A stretch of 64,000 nt of DNA from TMED69 sp036130055 (GTDB taxonomy: Bacteria > Pseudomonadota > Gammaproteobacteria > Ga0077536). Position 1 is the first letter of the stretch, and the number at the start of each line of letters is the position of its first letter. Under the pieces are notes generated by a model, which was not told the origin of the DNA, searched no databases, and was given only the letters and a program-made list of their open reading frames with translations. Position numbers and translations under genes: made by a program. Where the stretch lies: assembly GCA_036130055.1 (NCBI GenBank), contig JAYYOR010000027.1:124001-188000 (forward strand), read 5' to 3'. This document shows, in pieces, positions 1 to 8,605 of the stretch.

Positions 1-69
1 GCTACCTGAGGCCGCAAAGCAAGACGCGCTAAAAACGGTTGCAATTAAAATTGAGCGTTTAATGACCAT
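1..69 (-). CDS. petC: cytochrome c1, N-terminal fragment (cut by window edge)
   Basis: Only the first 23 codons are present; the gene runs off the left edge. The start ATG lies inside the end of petB (an 11-base overlap on the minus strand), the usual petB-petC coupling. The translated start is a basic residue pair (M-V-I-K-R) followed by a hydrophobic stretch and an A-S-C-F-A-A-S region, which looks like a Sec signal peptide. The heme-binding CxxCH is outside the window, so the identification rests on the signal peptide and on position after petA-petB. Cytochrome c1 is the heme c subunit of the bc1 complex. Confidence 0.7.
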   Translation of the reverse strand, partial: MVIKRSILIATVFSASCFAASGS

Positions 70-1321
70 TTGTTGTAACTCTTTCTGGAACTTTTTTTGT
101 TTTGTCGAATGTCGTATAAATCGGCATTAACAAAAAGAACAGAAAATAAATTACTGTGAATATCTGGGCAACAACTGTCCTGGCTGGAGTTGGCGGGAGT
201 GCTCCTAAATACCCTAGAATCAAAAACGATATCACAAATATTCCTAAGGCCGTTCTTGAGATCCAACCCTTGTACCTCATCGATCTCACAGGACTTCTAT
301 CTAACCACGGTAGAAGAAAGAAAATCATCACCGCGAAACCCATAAATATTACTCCCCACAGTTTTGCAGGTACCCAAAAAAAGTTAATAGTATTGGCACG
401 TAAGATTGAATAGAAAGGAGTAAAATACCAAACCGGAGCTATGTGCTCTGGCGTTTGCATTGGATTGGCCGGGATAAAGTTATTATGTTCAAGAAAATAA
501 CCTCCCATTTCAGGCGCAAAAAATATCACAGCTGAAAATATCATTAAGAAGACAACAATCCCCACAAAATCTTTACTTGTGTAATAAGGATGAAAAGGGA
601 TTCCGTCAATGGGTTTCCCGCTAGTATCTTTATGATTTTTGATTTCAACTCCATCTGGATTATTGGATCCTACTTCGTGCAAAGCGAGAATATGGAGTAA
701 TACTAAACCCGCTATTGCAAATGGTAAAGCGATGACATGAAGAGAGAAGAACCTATTTAGAGTTGCATCTGAAACAACGTAATCGCCCATGATGAGCGTT
801 TGGAGGCTTTCGCCTACGAGTGGGATAGCCCCAAAAAGCGATATAATAACCTGAGCACCCCAATATGACATTTGCCCCCACGGAAGAATATAACCAAAAA
901 AAGCCTCAGCCATAAGTGTTAGGTACAGGAACATTCCTAGAATCCAGATCAGCTCTCTCGGCTTTTTGTATGAACCGTACAAAAGGGCTCTGAACATGTG
1001 TAAATAAATTACTATAAAGAAAAACGAAGCCCCAGTTGAATGCATGTAACGAATCAGCCATCCCCAGTCAACATCTCTCATAATGTATTCAACCGATGAA
1101 AAAGCCTCAATGGCTGAGGGCTTGTAATTCATAGTAAGCCAGATTCCGGTCAAAATCTGGTTTACAAACATTACCATTGAGAAGACACCAAAGTAGTACC
1201 AAATGTTAAAATTCTTTGGAGCATAGTATTGAGCTAAATGTTCGTTCCATATGCTCATCAAAGGAAATCTTTCGTCTATCCATCCTACTAAATTTTTAGC
1301 ATTTTTTGCGATCGTGTTCAT
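59..1321 (-). CDS. petB: cytochrome b of ubiquinol-cytochrome c reductase
   Basis: The protein is 420 residues with about eight to nine membrane segments. Cytochrome b binds the two b hemes and forms both quinone sites of the bc1 complex. Histidines at 94, 108, 195 and 210 have the spacing of the four heme ligands, and the Qo-site motif is PVWY (296-299), the variant of PEWY common in beta- and gammaproteobacteria. Its start overlaps the petA stop as ATGA and its end overlaps petC, so the three are translationally coupled. Length is normal for a full-length (not split b6/IV) cytochrome b. Confidence 0.98.
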   Translation of the reverse strand: MNTIAKNAKNLVGWIDERFPLMSIWNEHLAQYYAPKNFNIWYYFGVFSMVMFVNQILTGIWLTMNYKPSAIEAFSSVEYIMRDVDWGWLIRYMHSTGASFFFIVIYLHMFRALLYGSYKKPRELIWILGMFLYLTLMAEAFFGYILPWGQMSYWGAQVIISLFGAIPLVGESLQTLIMGDYVVSDATLNRFFSLHVIALPFAIAGLVLLHILALHEVGSNNPDGVEIKNHKDTSGKPIDGIPFHPYYTSKDFVGIVVFLMIFSAVIFFAPEMGGYFLEHNNFIPANPMQTPEHIAPVWYFTPFYSILRANTINFFWVPAKLWGVIFMGFAVMIFFLLPWLDRSPVRSMRYKGWISRTALGIFVISFLILGYLGALPPTPARTVVAQIFTVIYFLFFLLMPIYTTFDKTKKVPERVTTNGH

Positions 1322-1926
1322 GCGCTTTCTCCATCAAGCTCGCCGATTAGAATTTTCGTTTCAGATAAAAATTTGTAAGGAGGAACCGGCATATTTGATG
1401 GAGCAGGAACTCCAGCATAAACCCGTCCAGCTAAATCAAATTTTGATCCATGACATGGGCAATAAAACCCCCCTTTCCAATCAGTTCCCATAGATTTATT
1501 GTCTATCCCAGGAAAAAAATTAGGTGAACATCCTAAATGGGTACAAATACCAACCAAAACTAAGAACTCGGAATCCTTGGATCTCCATGCATTCTTCGCA
1601 AAATCGGGTTGATCTGAAGCACTGGAGTCTGGATCTTGAAGCGTTTTCTCATCAAAATTTGACAATGTATCTACTTGCTCAGGGGTCCTCCTAACTATCC
1701 ACACTGGCTTACCTCGCCACTGAACTATAATTCTTTGGCCTGGTTCTATCCCATCTAGGTTCGCCTCAACAGGCGCCCCTATAGCTTTTGCTTTTGCACT
1801 TGGCTTGAAAGCAGATAAAAAAGGAACAGCTGCAAAACTAGCCCCAACGCCCCCCAATACTAGCGTTGCACCTGATAGAAACTCACGTCGAGCTTTATCG
1901 GTTGGAATTTTACTCATTTTAAACAA
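1318..1926 (-). CDS. petA: Rieske iron-sulfur subunit of the bc1 complex
   Basis: The protein is 202 residues. The N-terminus carries a Tat-like RREFLSGA motif before a hydrophobic anchor (about residues 12-40), as expected for a Rieske protein exported folded. The 2Fe-2S cluster motifs are CTHLGC (128-133) and CPCHGS (156-161), with all ligands present. It receives electrons from ubiquinol at the Qo site and passes them to cytochrome c1. A second Met four residues in (MSKIPTD) is an equally possible start. It is the first gene of petABC; the 199 bases upstream to hisC should hold the promoter, but I could not pick convincing hexamers there. Confidence 0.98.
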   Translation of the reverse strand: MFKMSKIPTDKARREFLSGATLVLGGVGASFAAVPFLSAFKPSAKAKAIGAPVEANLDGIEPGQRIIVQWRGKPVWIVRRTPEQVDTLSNFDEKTLQDPDSSASDQPDFAKNAWRSKDSEFLVLVGICTHLGCSPNFFPGIDNKSMGTDWKGGFYCPCHGSKFDLAGRVYAGVPAPSNMPVPPYKFLSETKILIGELDGESA

Positions 1927-2125
1927 ATGCTCCTAAATACTGTGGATTTTGAGAGGAAATTTTATTTCACTCAAAACCCAAAAAAACATATTCAATTTAA
2001 ATCAATCAACATAATATTGTATAACATTTGTAATACGGTTAGCTAGGGCGTAAGGACTATGTTTTCCCAAATAGCACGAATCTTATTTTTCAAAATTATG
2101 TGTAATTGTTCAATTTCCGACTGGA

Positions 2126-3217
2126 CTATAGAATTATTTTTGCGAGTGTTTCAATAAGCTTCCGATTTTCTTCCTTAGAACCGACCGTAATACGCAAACA
2201 ACCATTCAATAATTGATGCTGACTGCTAACATTTTTAACTAAAATACCTACCCTCAAAAGTCGAGAAAAAATGAGATCGGCACTGTAATTTCCAAAGTCA
2301 ACAAGGATGAAATTTGCTTCACTTGGATACACTTTAATTCCCACAAACGTACTAAGTTGAGATGTAAGATACCGTCTTTCCTGGATAACGGCATCTATTC
2401 TATCTGATAAAGCTTGTTTGCAGCTCAGAATTTCAATTCCGGCAGCTTGGGAAACTGTGTTCACATTGTATGGCAGTCTTAATTTGTTAATTAACGAAAT
2501 CGCATATCTATTCCCAAATAGCATTCCCAGTCTAATACCGGCAAAACCCGTTTTTGACATGGTTTGCATAATCAACAAGTTATCAAAACTTTCAATTAGT
2601 TTTAGTTTAGAACTATCTGTAAACTCGTAGTAAGCTTCATCGAGCACTACTAATCCCTTACAAGCTCGACAAATATCCTCGATGTCCAACTTAACAAGCT
2701 GATTGCCGGTTGGATTATTAGGACTCGCAATAAATATTAAAGACGGTTCATCTGCCTCTATGCGCTGAATGAACTTCGAGGTATCGAGAGCAAATGTATC
2801 CTTGTCCAAATCATGTTCTAAAATTTGTAGGCCGTGAATAGTTCCCAATATTTTATATACACTAAACGTGGGTGAAGGTATCAGCAACTTGCCCTTTCCG
2901 TCATTAGCCATCAACAAACACAATAATTGAATTAATTCATCAGACCCATTGCCAATAACAACATCTATGTTTGGTGATTCAAATCCCTTTTTTTTTAGTA
3001 ATCTTTTTTTTAGCGAAAGGAAATTTGGATCCGGATAACGATTTAGCTTAAGCTCTACTAGCGCATTTAAAATCTCTGCCCCTGTAAGTTCGGATAAATT
3101 ATCTGGCATCTCCATCGCATCCAACTTAATTGAGTGTTGATAAGCACTTGTGCTGTACTGTTCCATTTCTAGAAGTCTAGGAGCTATTAATTGCTTAAAA
3201 TGTTTATTGTTCATCAC
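2126..3217 (-). CDS. hisC: histidinol-phosphate aminotransferase
   Basis: A 363-residue fold-type I PLP enzyme that transaminates imidazole acetol phosphate with glutamate in histidine synthesis. Visible motifs are SPNNPTG (165-171), DEAYYEF (193-199), and the PLP lysine K222 in MSKTGFAGIRLG. The start region overlaps the end of hisD by 14 bases; two consecutive ATGs are available and either fits. It is the last gene of the murA-hisG-hisD-hisC run. The HisC family overlaps with CobD-like and aromatic aminotransferases, but the his neighbours settle the role. Confidence 0.96.
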   Translation of the reverse strand: MMNNKHFKQLIAPRLLEMEQYSTSAYQHSIKLDAMEMPDNLSELTGAEILNALVELKLNRYPDPNFLSLKKRLLKKKGFESPNIDVVIGNGSDELIQLLCLLMANDGKGKLLIPSPTFSVYKILGTIHGLQILEHDLDKDTFALDTSKFIQRIEADEPSLIFIASPNNPTGNQLVKLDIEDICRACKGLVVLDEAYYEFTDSSKLKLIESFDNLLIMQTMSKTGFAGIRLGMLFGNRYAISLINKLRLPYNVNTVSQAAGIEILSCKQALSDRIDAVIQERRYLTSQLSTFVGIKVYPSEANFILVDFGNYSADLIFSRLLRVGILVKNVSSQHQLLNGCLRITVGSKEENRKLIETLAKIIL

Positions 3218-4505
3218 TTATCCTTAATTCAGCAGAATATTTGTGAGCAGACAGCCCCTCTGACTGCGCTAACTGTTTTGATATTCGCCCAAGTACGTTT
3301 GCAGCTGATTTGTTACATTCAACAAAAGACGTACGCTTCTGAAAATCATAGACCCCTAGTGGTGATGCAAATCTTGCTGCACCAGAGGTAGGGAGCACAT
3401 GATTCGACCCTGCACAATAATCACCGAAGACCTCTGGGCAAAATCTTCCGAGAAAAACCGCACCAGCATTATTTATTTTTGACATCAACTCTCTAGGTTT
3501 ATCCACCGATAACTCTAAATGCTCAGGCGCGATAATATCAACAATTTTACTTACATCATCAAGTGAATTAACTTTAATAAATACCCCATTATTCTCTAAA
3601 GACTTTCTAATTATTTCTCTTCGGGGAAATTGATCGCAAATTTTGTGTAATTCTGACTCTACTTTGTTCATATGATTTTCATCAAGCGATATAAAAATTG
3701 ATTGAGCATTAGGGTCATGCTCAGCTTGAGAGCAAAGATCAGCCGCTATCCACTCTGGTGAGGTTTTACCGTCGCAAACTACTAGTATCTCCGATGGACC
3801 GGCAACCATATCGATCCCCACGTCTCCATAAACTTGTTTCTTTGCATTAGCAACATATGCATTTCCAGGTCCGACAATCTTATCGACTCTACCAATAGTT
3901 TCGGTACCATAAGCCAAAGCTGCAACCGCTTGAGCACCTCCGATTGTGAAGATCCTAGAAACGCCGCTTAAAGCGGCCGCCGCTAGGACAACATCCGACA
4001 CAAATCCCTTTTGAGAAGGTACCACCATGGTTATATTAGGAACGCCGGCCACTCTTGCCGGAATGGCATTCATCAAAACTGAAGATGGATAACTTGCAGT
4101 ACCACCAGGAACATATAGACCAACAGATTGTAATGGAGTAATTCTTTGTCCCGAAGAAACGCCAATATTGTCACTAAATTCCCACGATTGAATTAACTGT
4201 TTTTCATGGTACGCGGTTATTCGTTTTGCGCTTAACTCCAGCGCCGCGAAAAGATCCTTCTCAATAGAATCAAGAGATTTTTTGAAATCGACTAATTCTA
4301 GATCCGCCACGTTTTTTACATCACATTGATCAAATTTTTTGGTATAAAGAAGGACAGCACTGTCCCCATTTATTTTCACGTCGCGTATTATTTGAGCAAC
4401 TGAATCTGAAACATTTTTTTCATTTTTAATATCTCGGTCCAGTGTTTCTTTCAATAACTCAAAAAATCGTTTTTGATTTATATCAAGTCGTCTTATTCTA
4501 TTCAT
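3204..4505 (-). CDS. hisD: histidinol dehydrogenase
   Basis: A 433-residue zinc enzyme that oxidises L-histidinol to histidine in two NAD-dependent steps. Recognisable segments are GPGNAYV near residue 213, AGPSEILVV, the EHLELSV stretch and the C-terminal FGDYCAGSNHVLPT, which together carry the conserved base and metal ligands of the family. It overlaps hisG by 8 bases upstream and hisC downstream, so the block is tightly coupled. Length is typical. Confidence 0.98.
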   Translation of the reverse strand: MNRIRRLDINQKRFFELLKETLDRDIKNEKNVSDSVAQIIRDVKINGDSAVLLYTKKFDQCDVKNVADLELVDFKKSLDSIEKDLFAALELSAKRITAYHEKQLIQSWEFSDNIGVSSGQRITPLQSVGLYVPGGTASYPSSVLMNAIPARVAGVPNITMVVPSQKGFVSDVVLAAAALSGVSRIFTIGGAQAVAALAYGTETIGRVDKIVGPGNAYVANAKKQVYGDVGIDMVAGPSEILVVCDGKTSPEWIAADLCSQAEHDPNAQSIFISLDENHMNKVESELHKICDQFPRREIIRKSLENNGVFIKVNSLDDVSKIVDIIAPEHLELSVDKPRELMSKINNAGAVFLGRFCPEVFGDYCAGSNHVLPTSGAARFASPLGVYDFQKRTSFVECNKSAANVLGRISKQLAQSEGLSAHKYSAELRISDEQ

Positions 4506-5160
4506 TTTTGTGTTCGACTAAATTTTCGAGGCCTTTAATTATACATTTTATTTCTTTCGACTTTACTTTAAACGAAGCCTTATTAATTATTAACCTTGAA
4601 CTGATATGTCTTATATCTTCAATAACCTTCAAATTATTAGCCCTAAGCGTTTTCCCTGTATCGACTAAATCCACAATCTCATCTGCAAGGCCAACAATCG
4701 GTGCGAGTTCCATGGAACCGTATAAAGTAATTATCTCAGCTTGAATACCAATTTTTTGGTAATACTCTCGCGCAACTTTTGGATATTTTGTTGCTACTCT
4801 TAAGAGTGACAAGTTTGGCCTCTCAGTTTTTAAACCGGCTGCAGAAAGTCTGCATTTTGATATCTTCAAATCTAGAGGCTCATAATAACCATCTGCACTA
4901 CTTTCCAATAGTATATCTTTACCTGTTATACCGATATCAGCTGCTCCGTAATCAACATAAGTTGGGACATCAGTTGCTCTAACTACTAAAATATCTATAT
5001 TCGAAAAATTAGTGTTTAGTTTAAGTCTTCGAGAGCTTGCTTCTTGTTCAGAAACCACTATTCCGACTTCTTCCAAAAGTTGATATGCTTCATTGAGAAT
5101 CCTACCTTTTGCGACAGCAATTAATATTTTTTTGGGGTTTGAAAAATTTTGTTCTATCAT
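4498..5160 (-). CDS. hisG: ATP phosphoribosyltransferase, short form
   Basis: The protein is 220 residues, the HisG-S short form that lacks the C-terminal regulatory domain. It catalyses the first committed step of histidine synthesis, joining PRPP to ATP. Family motifs include AVAKGRI near the N-terminus, YGAADIGITGKD and the PRPP-loop segment DEIVDLVDTGKTLRANNL. Short HisG normally works with a separate regulatory subunit, HisZ; no hisZ lies in this window, so it must be elsewhere if present. The start directly abuts the murA stop. Confidence 0.96.
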   Translation of the reverse strand: MIEQNFSNPKKILIAVAKGRILNEAYQLLEEVGIVVSEQEASSRRLKLNTNFSNIDILVVRATDVPTYVDYGAADIGITGKDILLESSADGYYEPLDLKISKCRLSAAGLKTERPNLSLLRVATKYPKVAREYYQKIGIQAEIITLYGSMELAPIVGLADEIVDLVDTGKTLRANNLKVIEDIRHISSRLIINKASFKVKSKEIKCIIKGLENLVEHKNE

Positions 5161-6432
5161 CTAAACATTTCTTCCGCCTGGCACTCTTCGTATCTTTGCC
5201 CCAAGCTTTGCTAATTTCTCTTCAATTGTCTCATAGCCTCTATCTATATGGTAAATCCTATCGACCTCCGTCACACCCTCAGCAGCCAAAGCCGCCAAAA
5301 CTAAGCTAGCTGAAGCCCTAAGATCTGTCGCCATTAAGGGGGCTCCCGTCAAATTCTTCTTTCCATCAATAATCACTGTATTTCCCTCAAGTTTAAGAGT
5401 TGCGCCCATTCTCTGCAGTTCCTGTATATGCATAAATCTATTTTCAAACACGGACTCTGTCACAACAGATGTCCCCACAGCCACGCAATTCAAGGCTGTA
5501 AATTGGGCTTGCATGTCTGTAGGAAACCCTGGGTATGGAGCAGTATGAATGTTTACCGCTTTCAATTCACCATGGGACATATCTAGCTCGACCCAATCAA
5601 GTCCAGTTTCAATTTGACAACCTGCTTCACTAAACTTTGATATGATAGCACCTAGGATCTCTGGATTTGTTTTTTTTAACTTAGCCTTACCTCGAGTCAT
5701 GGCAATAGCGGCAAGAAATGTACCCGTCTCGATTCGATCGGGAAGAATTTGATAATTCGTCCCTTTTAAGCTGCGTACGCCTTCGACTGTAATTGTATCT
5801 GTACCAGCACCTTCAATAATCGCACCCATTCTTATTAAACAATTAGCTAAATCAACAACCTCTGGCTCTCTAGCGGCATTATAAATTCGCGTTTTTCCGT
5901 CCGCTAACGTCGCGGCCATTAACAAATTTTCAGTTCCCGTCACCGTGACAACATCTAAATTAATATCTGCACCTCGAAGGCGCTTAGACTTAGCTTTAAT
6001 ATAACCATTCTCCACCTTAAGTTCTGCTCCCATAGACTCTAAACCCCGCAAATGCAAATTTACCGGACGAGCACCAATCGCACAGCCACCTGGAAGTGAG
6101 ACCTCAGCTACTCCATATTTTGCAAGCAGAGGTCCAAGCACTAAGATTGACGAACGCATGGTTTTAACTAATTCATAGGGAGCAAAAAAATTACTTATTC
6201 CAGAGCTATTTATCTCGACGTTCATTTTTTCGTCAACAATAATCGTAAGACCCATTCGAGCCAACAATTCAATTGTCGTTGTTACATCATGTAGATGAGG
6301 AACATTAGCGATTTCCATGGTGCCATCACAAAGAAGACTAGCCGCTAGGATAGGGAGAGCACTATTCTTTGCGCCAGATATAGTAATCTCTCCGGCCAAA
6401 GAAACTCCACCTTCGATTAAAAGCTTATCCAT
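5161..6432 (-). CDS. murA: UDP-N-acetylglucosamine 1-carboxyvinyltransferase
   Basis: A 423-residue enzyme that transfers enolpyruvate from PEP to UDP-GlcNAc, the first committed step of peptidoglycan synthesis. It has the N-terminal SGAKNSALPILAAS signature and the catalytic cysteine C117 in PGGCAIGARPVNLH (the fosfomycin-reactive cysteine; the fosfomycin-resistant Asp variant is not present). It sits between ibaG and hisG with a 14-base gap to ibaG and no gap to hisG, an arrangement common in beta- and gammaproteobacteria. Confidence 0.98.
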   Translation of the reverse strand: MDKLLIEGGVSLAGEITISGAKNSALPILAASLLCDGTMEIANVPHLHDVTTTIELLARMGLTIIVDEKMNVEINSSGISNFFAPYELVKTMRSSILVLGPLLAKYGVAEVSLPGGCAIGARPVNLHLRGLESMGAELKVENGYIKAKSKRLRGADINLDVVTVTGTENLLMAATLADGKTRIYNAAREPEVVDLANCLIRMGAIIEGAGTDTITVEGVRSLKGTNYQILPDRIETGTFLAAIAMTRGKAKLKKTNPEILGAIISKFSEAGCQIETGLDWVELDMSHGELKAVNIHTAPYPGFPTDMQAQFTALNCVAVGTSVVTESVFENRFMHIQELQRMGATLKLEGNTVIIDGKKNLTGAPLMATDLRASASLVLAALAAEGVTEVDRIYHIDRGYETIEEKLAKLGAKIRRVPGGRNV

Positions 6433-6446
6433 AAAACGAATCCGGT

Positions 6447-6698
6447 TTATCGAATTTGGAGGTTTTTAATTTTCTTCCAATCCTCTTTCGTGTAAGTTTG
6501 TATAGATAGAGCATGTATTTCCCCGCCGACCCTTTCTCCAAGCGTTGAATAAACCAGTCTATGCTGTTTTAAGACCGATAACCCCTGGAAGGCATCGCAA
6601 ACTACTTTTACAACGAAATGATTACCATCGCCATCGACCGCTACTTCGGACCCCGGCAGTCCCATTTCAATCAGATTCTTGATTTCTTCTGTATTCAT
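6447..6698 (-). CDS. ibaG: BolA/IbaG family protein
   Basis: An 83-residue BolA-fold protein. It has the class II KH-like pattern with a conserved histidine in VLKQHRLVYSTLGE, followed by EIHALSIQTYT. IbaG/BolA proteins bind monothiol glutaredoxins and take part in iron-sulfur or iron homeostasis; the ibaG-murA linkage is seen in E. coli and relatives, which favours IbaG over stress-induced BolA. It lies 22 bases after mlaC and 14 before murA. Confidence 0.9.
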   Translation of the reverse strand: MNTEEIKNLIEMGLPGSEVAVDGDGNHFVVKVVCDAFQGLSVLKQHRLVYSTLGERVGGEIHALSIQTYTKEDWKKIKNLQIR

Positions 6699-6720
6699 TC
6701 TTTCTAATTAAACAATTTTC

Positions 6721-7332
6721 TTAAGAGTTACCAAACTTTTCGTTCTTTTCTTTCAACGATATGATTAATTGGTCAAGTCCTTGTGTTTCAATAATAGATT
6801 TAAATGACCCGCGGTAAGTTTTTACCAAACTCACACCACTAACTGACACATCAAATGCTAACCATCGGCCCTTACTATTATGAAGTCTATAAACTATAGA
6901 TACTGCTTCACCCTGCGGATTAATCCTTTGAACTATTTTAGCGGTCTTTCCTTTTTGTATATTCTCGTCCAATGGGTAATCAATTGTTTGGTTGGAGAAT
7001 TCTAATAATGCAGAAGCATATGTCCTTACAAGTAGTTTCCTAAACTCATCAATAAATTCACCTTTTTGTTTTACGGCCGCTTTTTCCCAGTAAGCACCTA
7101 GCACAAATCTAGACATAACGGCAAAGTCAAAGTGAGGGAAGACTAAGTCCGAAACCAAATTATACATTTCACCCGGGTTATCCTTTAGCTTATCTTTATC
7201 CGACTCTATCTTACTGAGCACTTTATCGGTTGTTGATTGAATGATGCCCAGGGGCTCTAAAGACTCAGAAAATGAATGCGAGGAATTCAATGCGAATAGG
7301 ACAATAGCAATCTTTAGTAAAAGTCTAATCAT
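6721..7332 (-). CDS. mlaC: MlaC-like periplasmic phospholipid-binding protein
   Basis: The protein is 203 residues with an N-terminal signal peptide (about residues 1-22). MlaC shuttles phospholipids across the periplasm between the MlaA-porin complex and the inner-membrane MlaFEDB ABC transporter. Family-like segments include FDFAVMSRFVLGAYWEKA and VSIVYRLHNSKGRWLAFDVSVSGVSLVKTYR. In most relatives mlaFEDC(B) lie together before bolA-murA; here only mlaC remains next to ibaG and the upstream gene is purT, so the transporter genes are elsewhere or absent. Confidence 0.92.
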   Translation of the reverse strand: MIRLLLKIAIVLFALNSSHSFSESLEPLGIIQSTTDKVLSKIESDKDKLKDNPGEMYNLVSDLVFPHFDFAVMSRFVLGAYWEKAAVKQKGEFIDEFRKLLVRTYASALLEFSNQTIDYPLDENIQKGKTAKIVQRINPQGEAVSIVYRLHNSKGRWLAFDVSVSGVSLVKTYRGSFKSIIETQGLDQLIISLKEKNEKFGNS

Positions 7333-7391
7333 AGGGCTTCACCAATAATGTTAATTAAGTATATCCAAGGATCATGGCATTAACTGAAATT

Positions 7392-8582
7392 TTACTCAAC
7401 ATGTAATTTTAATTTTTTTGCTGCTTCATTCGATAATTTAACTGCTGAGCTCACAGAACTATCTTTAGCGAGTACAACAGCAAGTCTTCTCTTTCCATCT
7501 ACGCTTGGTTTGCCAAATAAACGTAACTCAATATTTTTCATAGACAGTAACTCCGGGACTCCATCATAGCTAATTCGGTTTCCATTTCCAAAACCAAGTA
7601 TTGGTTTCGAGGCACCAAAAAAATCTTTTCCGTTTTCAAAACATTGTTTTAAATTTGCGCCTAGAATAGCTTTTACATGTAATTCAAATTGAGAATATCT
7701 TTGGCTAATCAGAGTAACCAAGCCCGTGTCATGGGGTCGTGGGGACACCTCACTAAACCAAACCTCATCACCTTTAATAAATAATTCAACACCAAAAATA
7801 CCCCAACCACCTAATTCCTCGGTTACTAAATCGGCAATCTTACAGGATTTATTAAAGGCTTTTTCAGACATTTCTTGAGGCTGCCAAGAACCGCGGTAAT
7901 CGCCGTCTTCTTGTATGTGTCCGATTGGACGGCAAAAATCCACTCCACCGGAATGTCTAAGCGTAAGAAGAGTTATTTCATAATCAAAATCCACAAGACC
8001 TTCAACTATCACCTCGCTTTGTGTACCTCTCCCTTCAGATAATGATTTTGACCAGACTGCCCCTAGTTCACTTTCATCTGTCACCAATATTTGCCCCTTA
8101 CCCGATGAACTCATAACTGGTTTTACGATACAAGGTATGCCTATTTCTCGAATGGCACGAATACACTCATCTGACGAATTTGCAAAACGATATTGTGATG
8201 TTTGAAGTCCAATTTTTTCCGCAGCTAATCTCCTTATTCCTTTTCTATTCATCGTCAAAGAAACCGCCCTTGCGCTGGGACAAACCTTAAATCCTTCAGC
8301 CTCTAAATCAACAAGTACATCGGTAGCTATAGCTTCAATTTCAGGCAAAATAAACGCGGGATTTTCTATTCTAATGAGTTCCGCTAATTTTTGATTGTCC
8401 AACATATCTATTACGTGTGAACGATGGGCTACTTGCATCGCGGGTGCATTCTTGTACTTGTCGACAGCAATCACCTCTAATCCTAATCTGGAGGCTTCGA
8501 TGGCAACCTCTTTTCCCAACTCACCTGAACCAAGCAGCATTAGTTTAGTGGCATTTGAAGAATAGGGGGTTCCAACAATCAT
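7392..8582 (-). CDS. purT: formate-dependent phosphoribosylglycinamide formyltransferase
   Basis: A 396-residue ATP-grasp enzyme that makes formyl-GAR from GAR, formate and ATP, a folate-independent alternative to PurN. The N-terminal segment LMLLGSGELGKEVAIEASRLG and the central VKPVMSSSGKGQ and SEVSPRPHDTGLVTL stretches match PurT rather than PurK, and length agrees with the family. In an organism making C1 units from methylamine, formate would be available as substrate. It lies 23 bases downstream of pdxB in the same direction. Confidence 0.95.
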   Translation of the reverse strand: MIVGTPYSSNATKLMLLGSGELGKEVAIEASRLGLEVIAVDKYKNAPAMQVAHRSHVIDMLDNQKLAELIRIENPAFILPEIEAIATDVLVDLEAEGFKVCPSARAVSLTMNRKGIRRLAAEKIGLQTSQYRFANSSDECIRAIREIGIPCIVKPVMSSSGKGQILVTDESELGAVWSKSLSEGRGTQSEVIVEGLVDFDYEITLLTLRHSGGVDFCRPIGHIQEDGDYRGSWQPQEMSEKAFNKSCKIADLVTEELGGWGIFGVELFIKGDEVWFSEVSPRPHDTGLVTLISQRYSQFELHVKAILGANLKQCFENGKDFFGASKPILGFGNGNRISYDGVPELLSMKNIELRLFGKPSVDGKRRLAVVLAKDSSVSSAVKLSNEAAKKLKLHVE

Positions 8583-8605
8583 TTATCCTTACTCCTTTGT
8601 GCTCC

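Noticed and set aside
1927..2125. Promoter for petABC
   Set aside because: AT-rich region with several TATAAT-like strings but no hexamer pair with proper spacing that I would defend.
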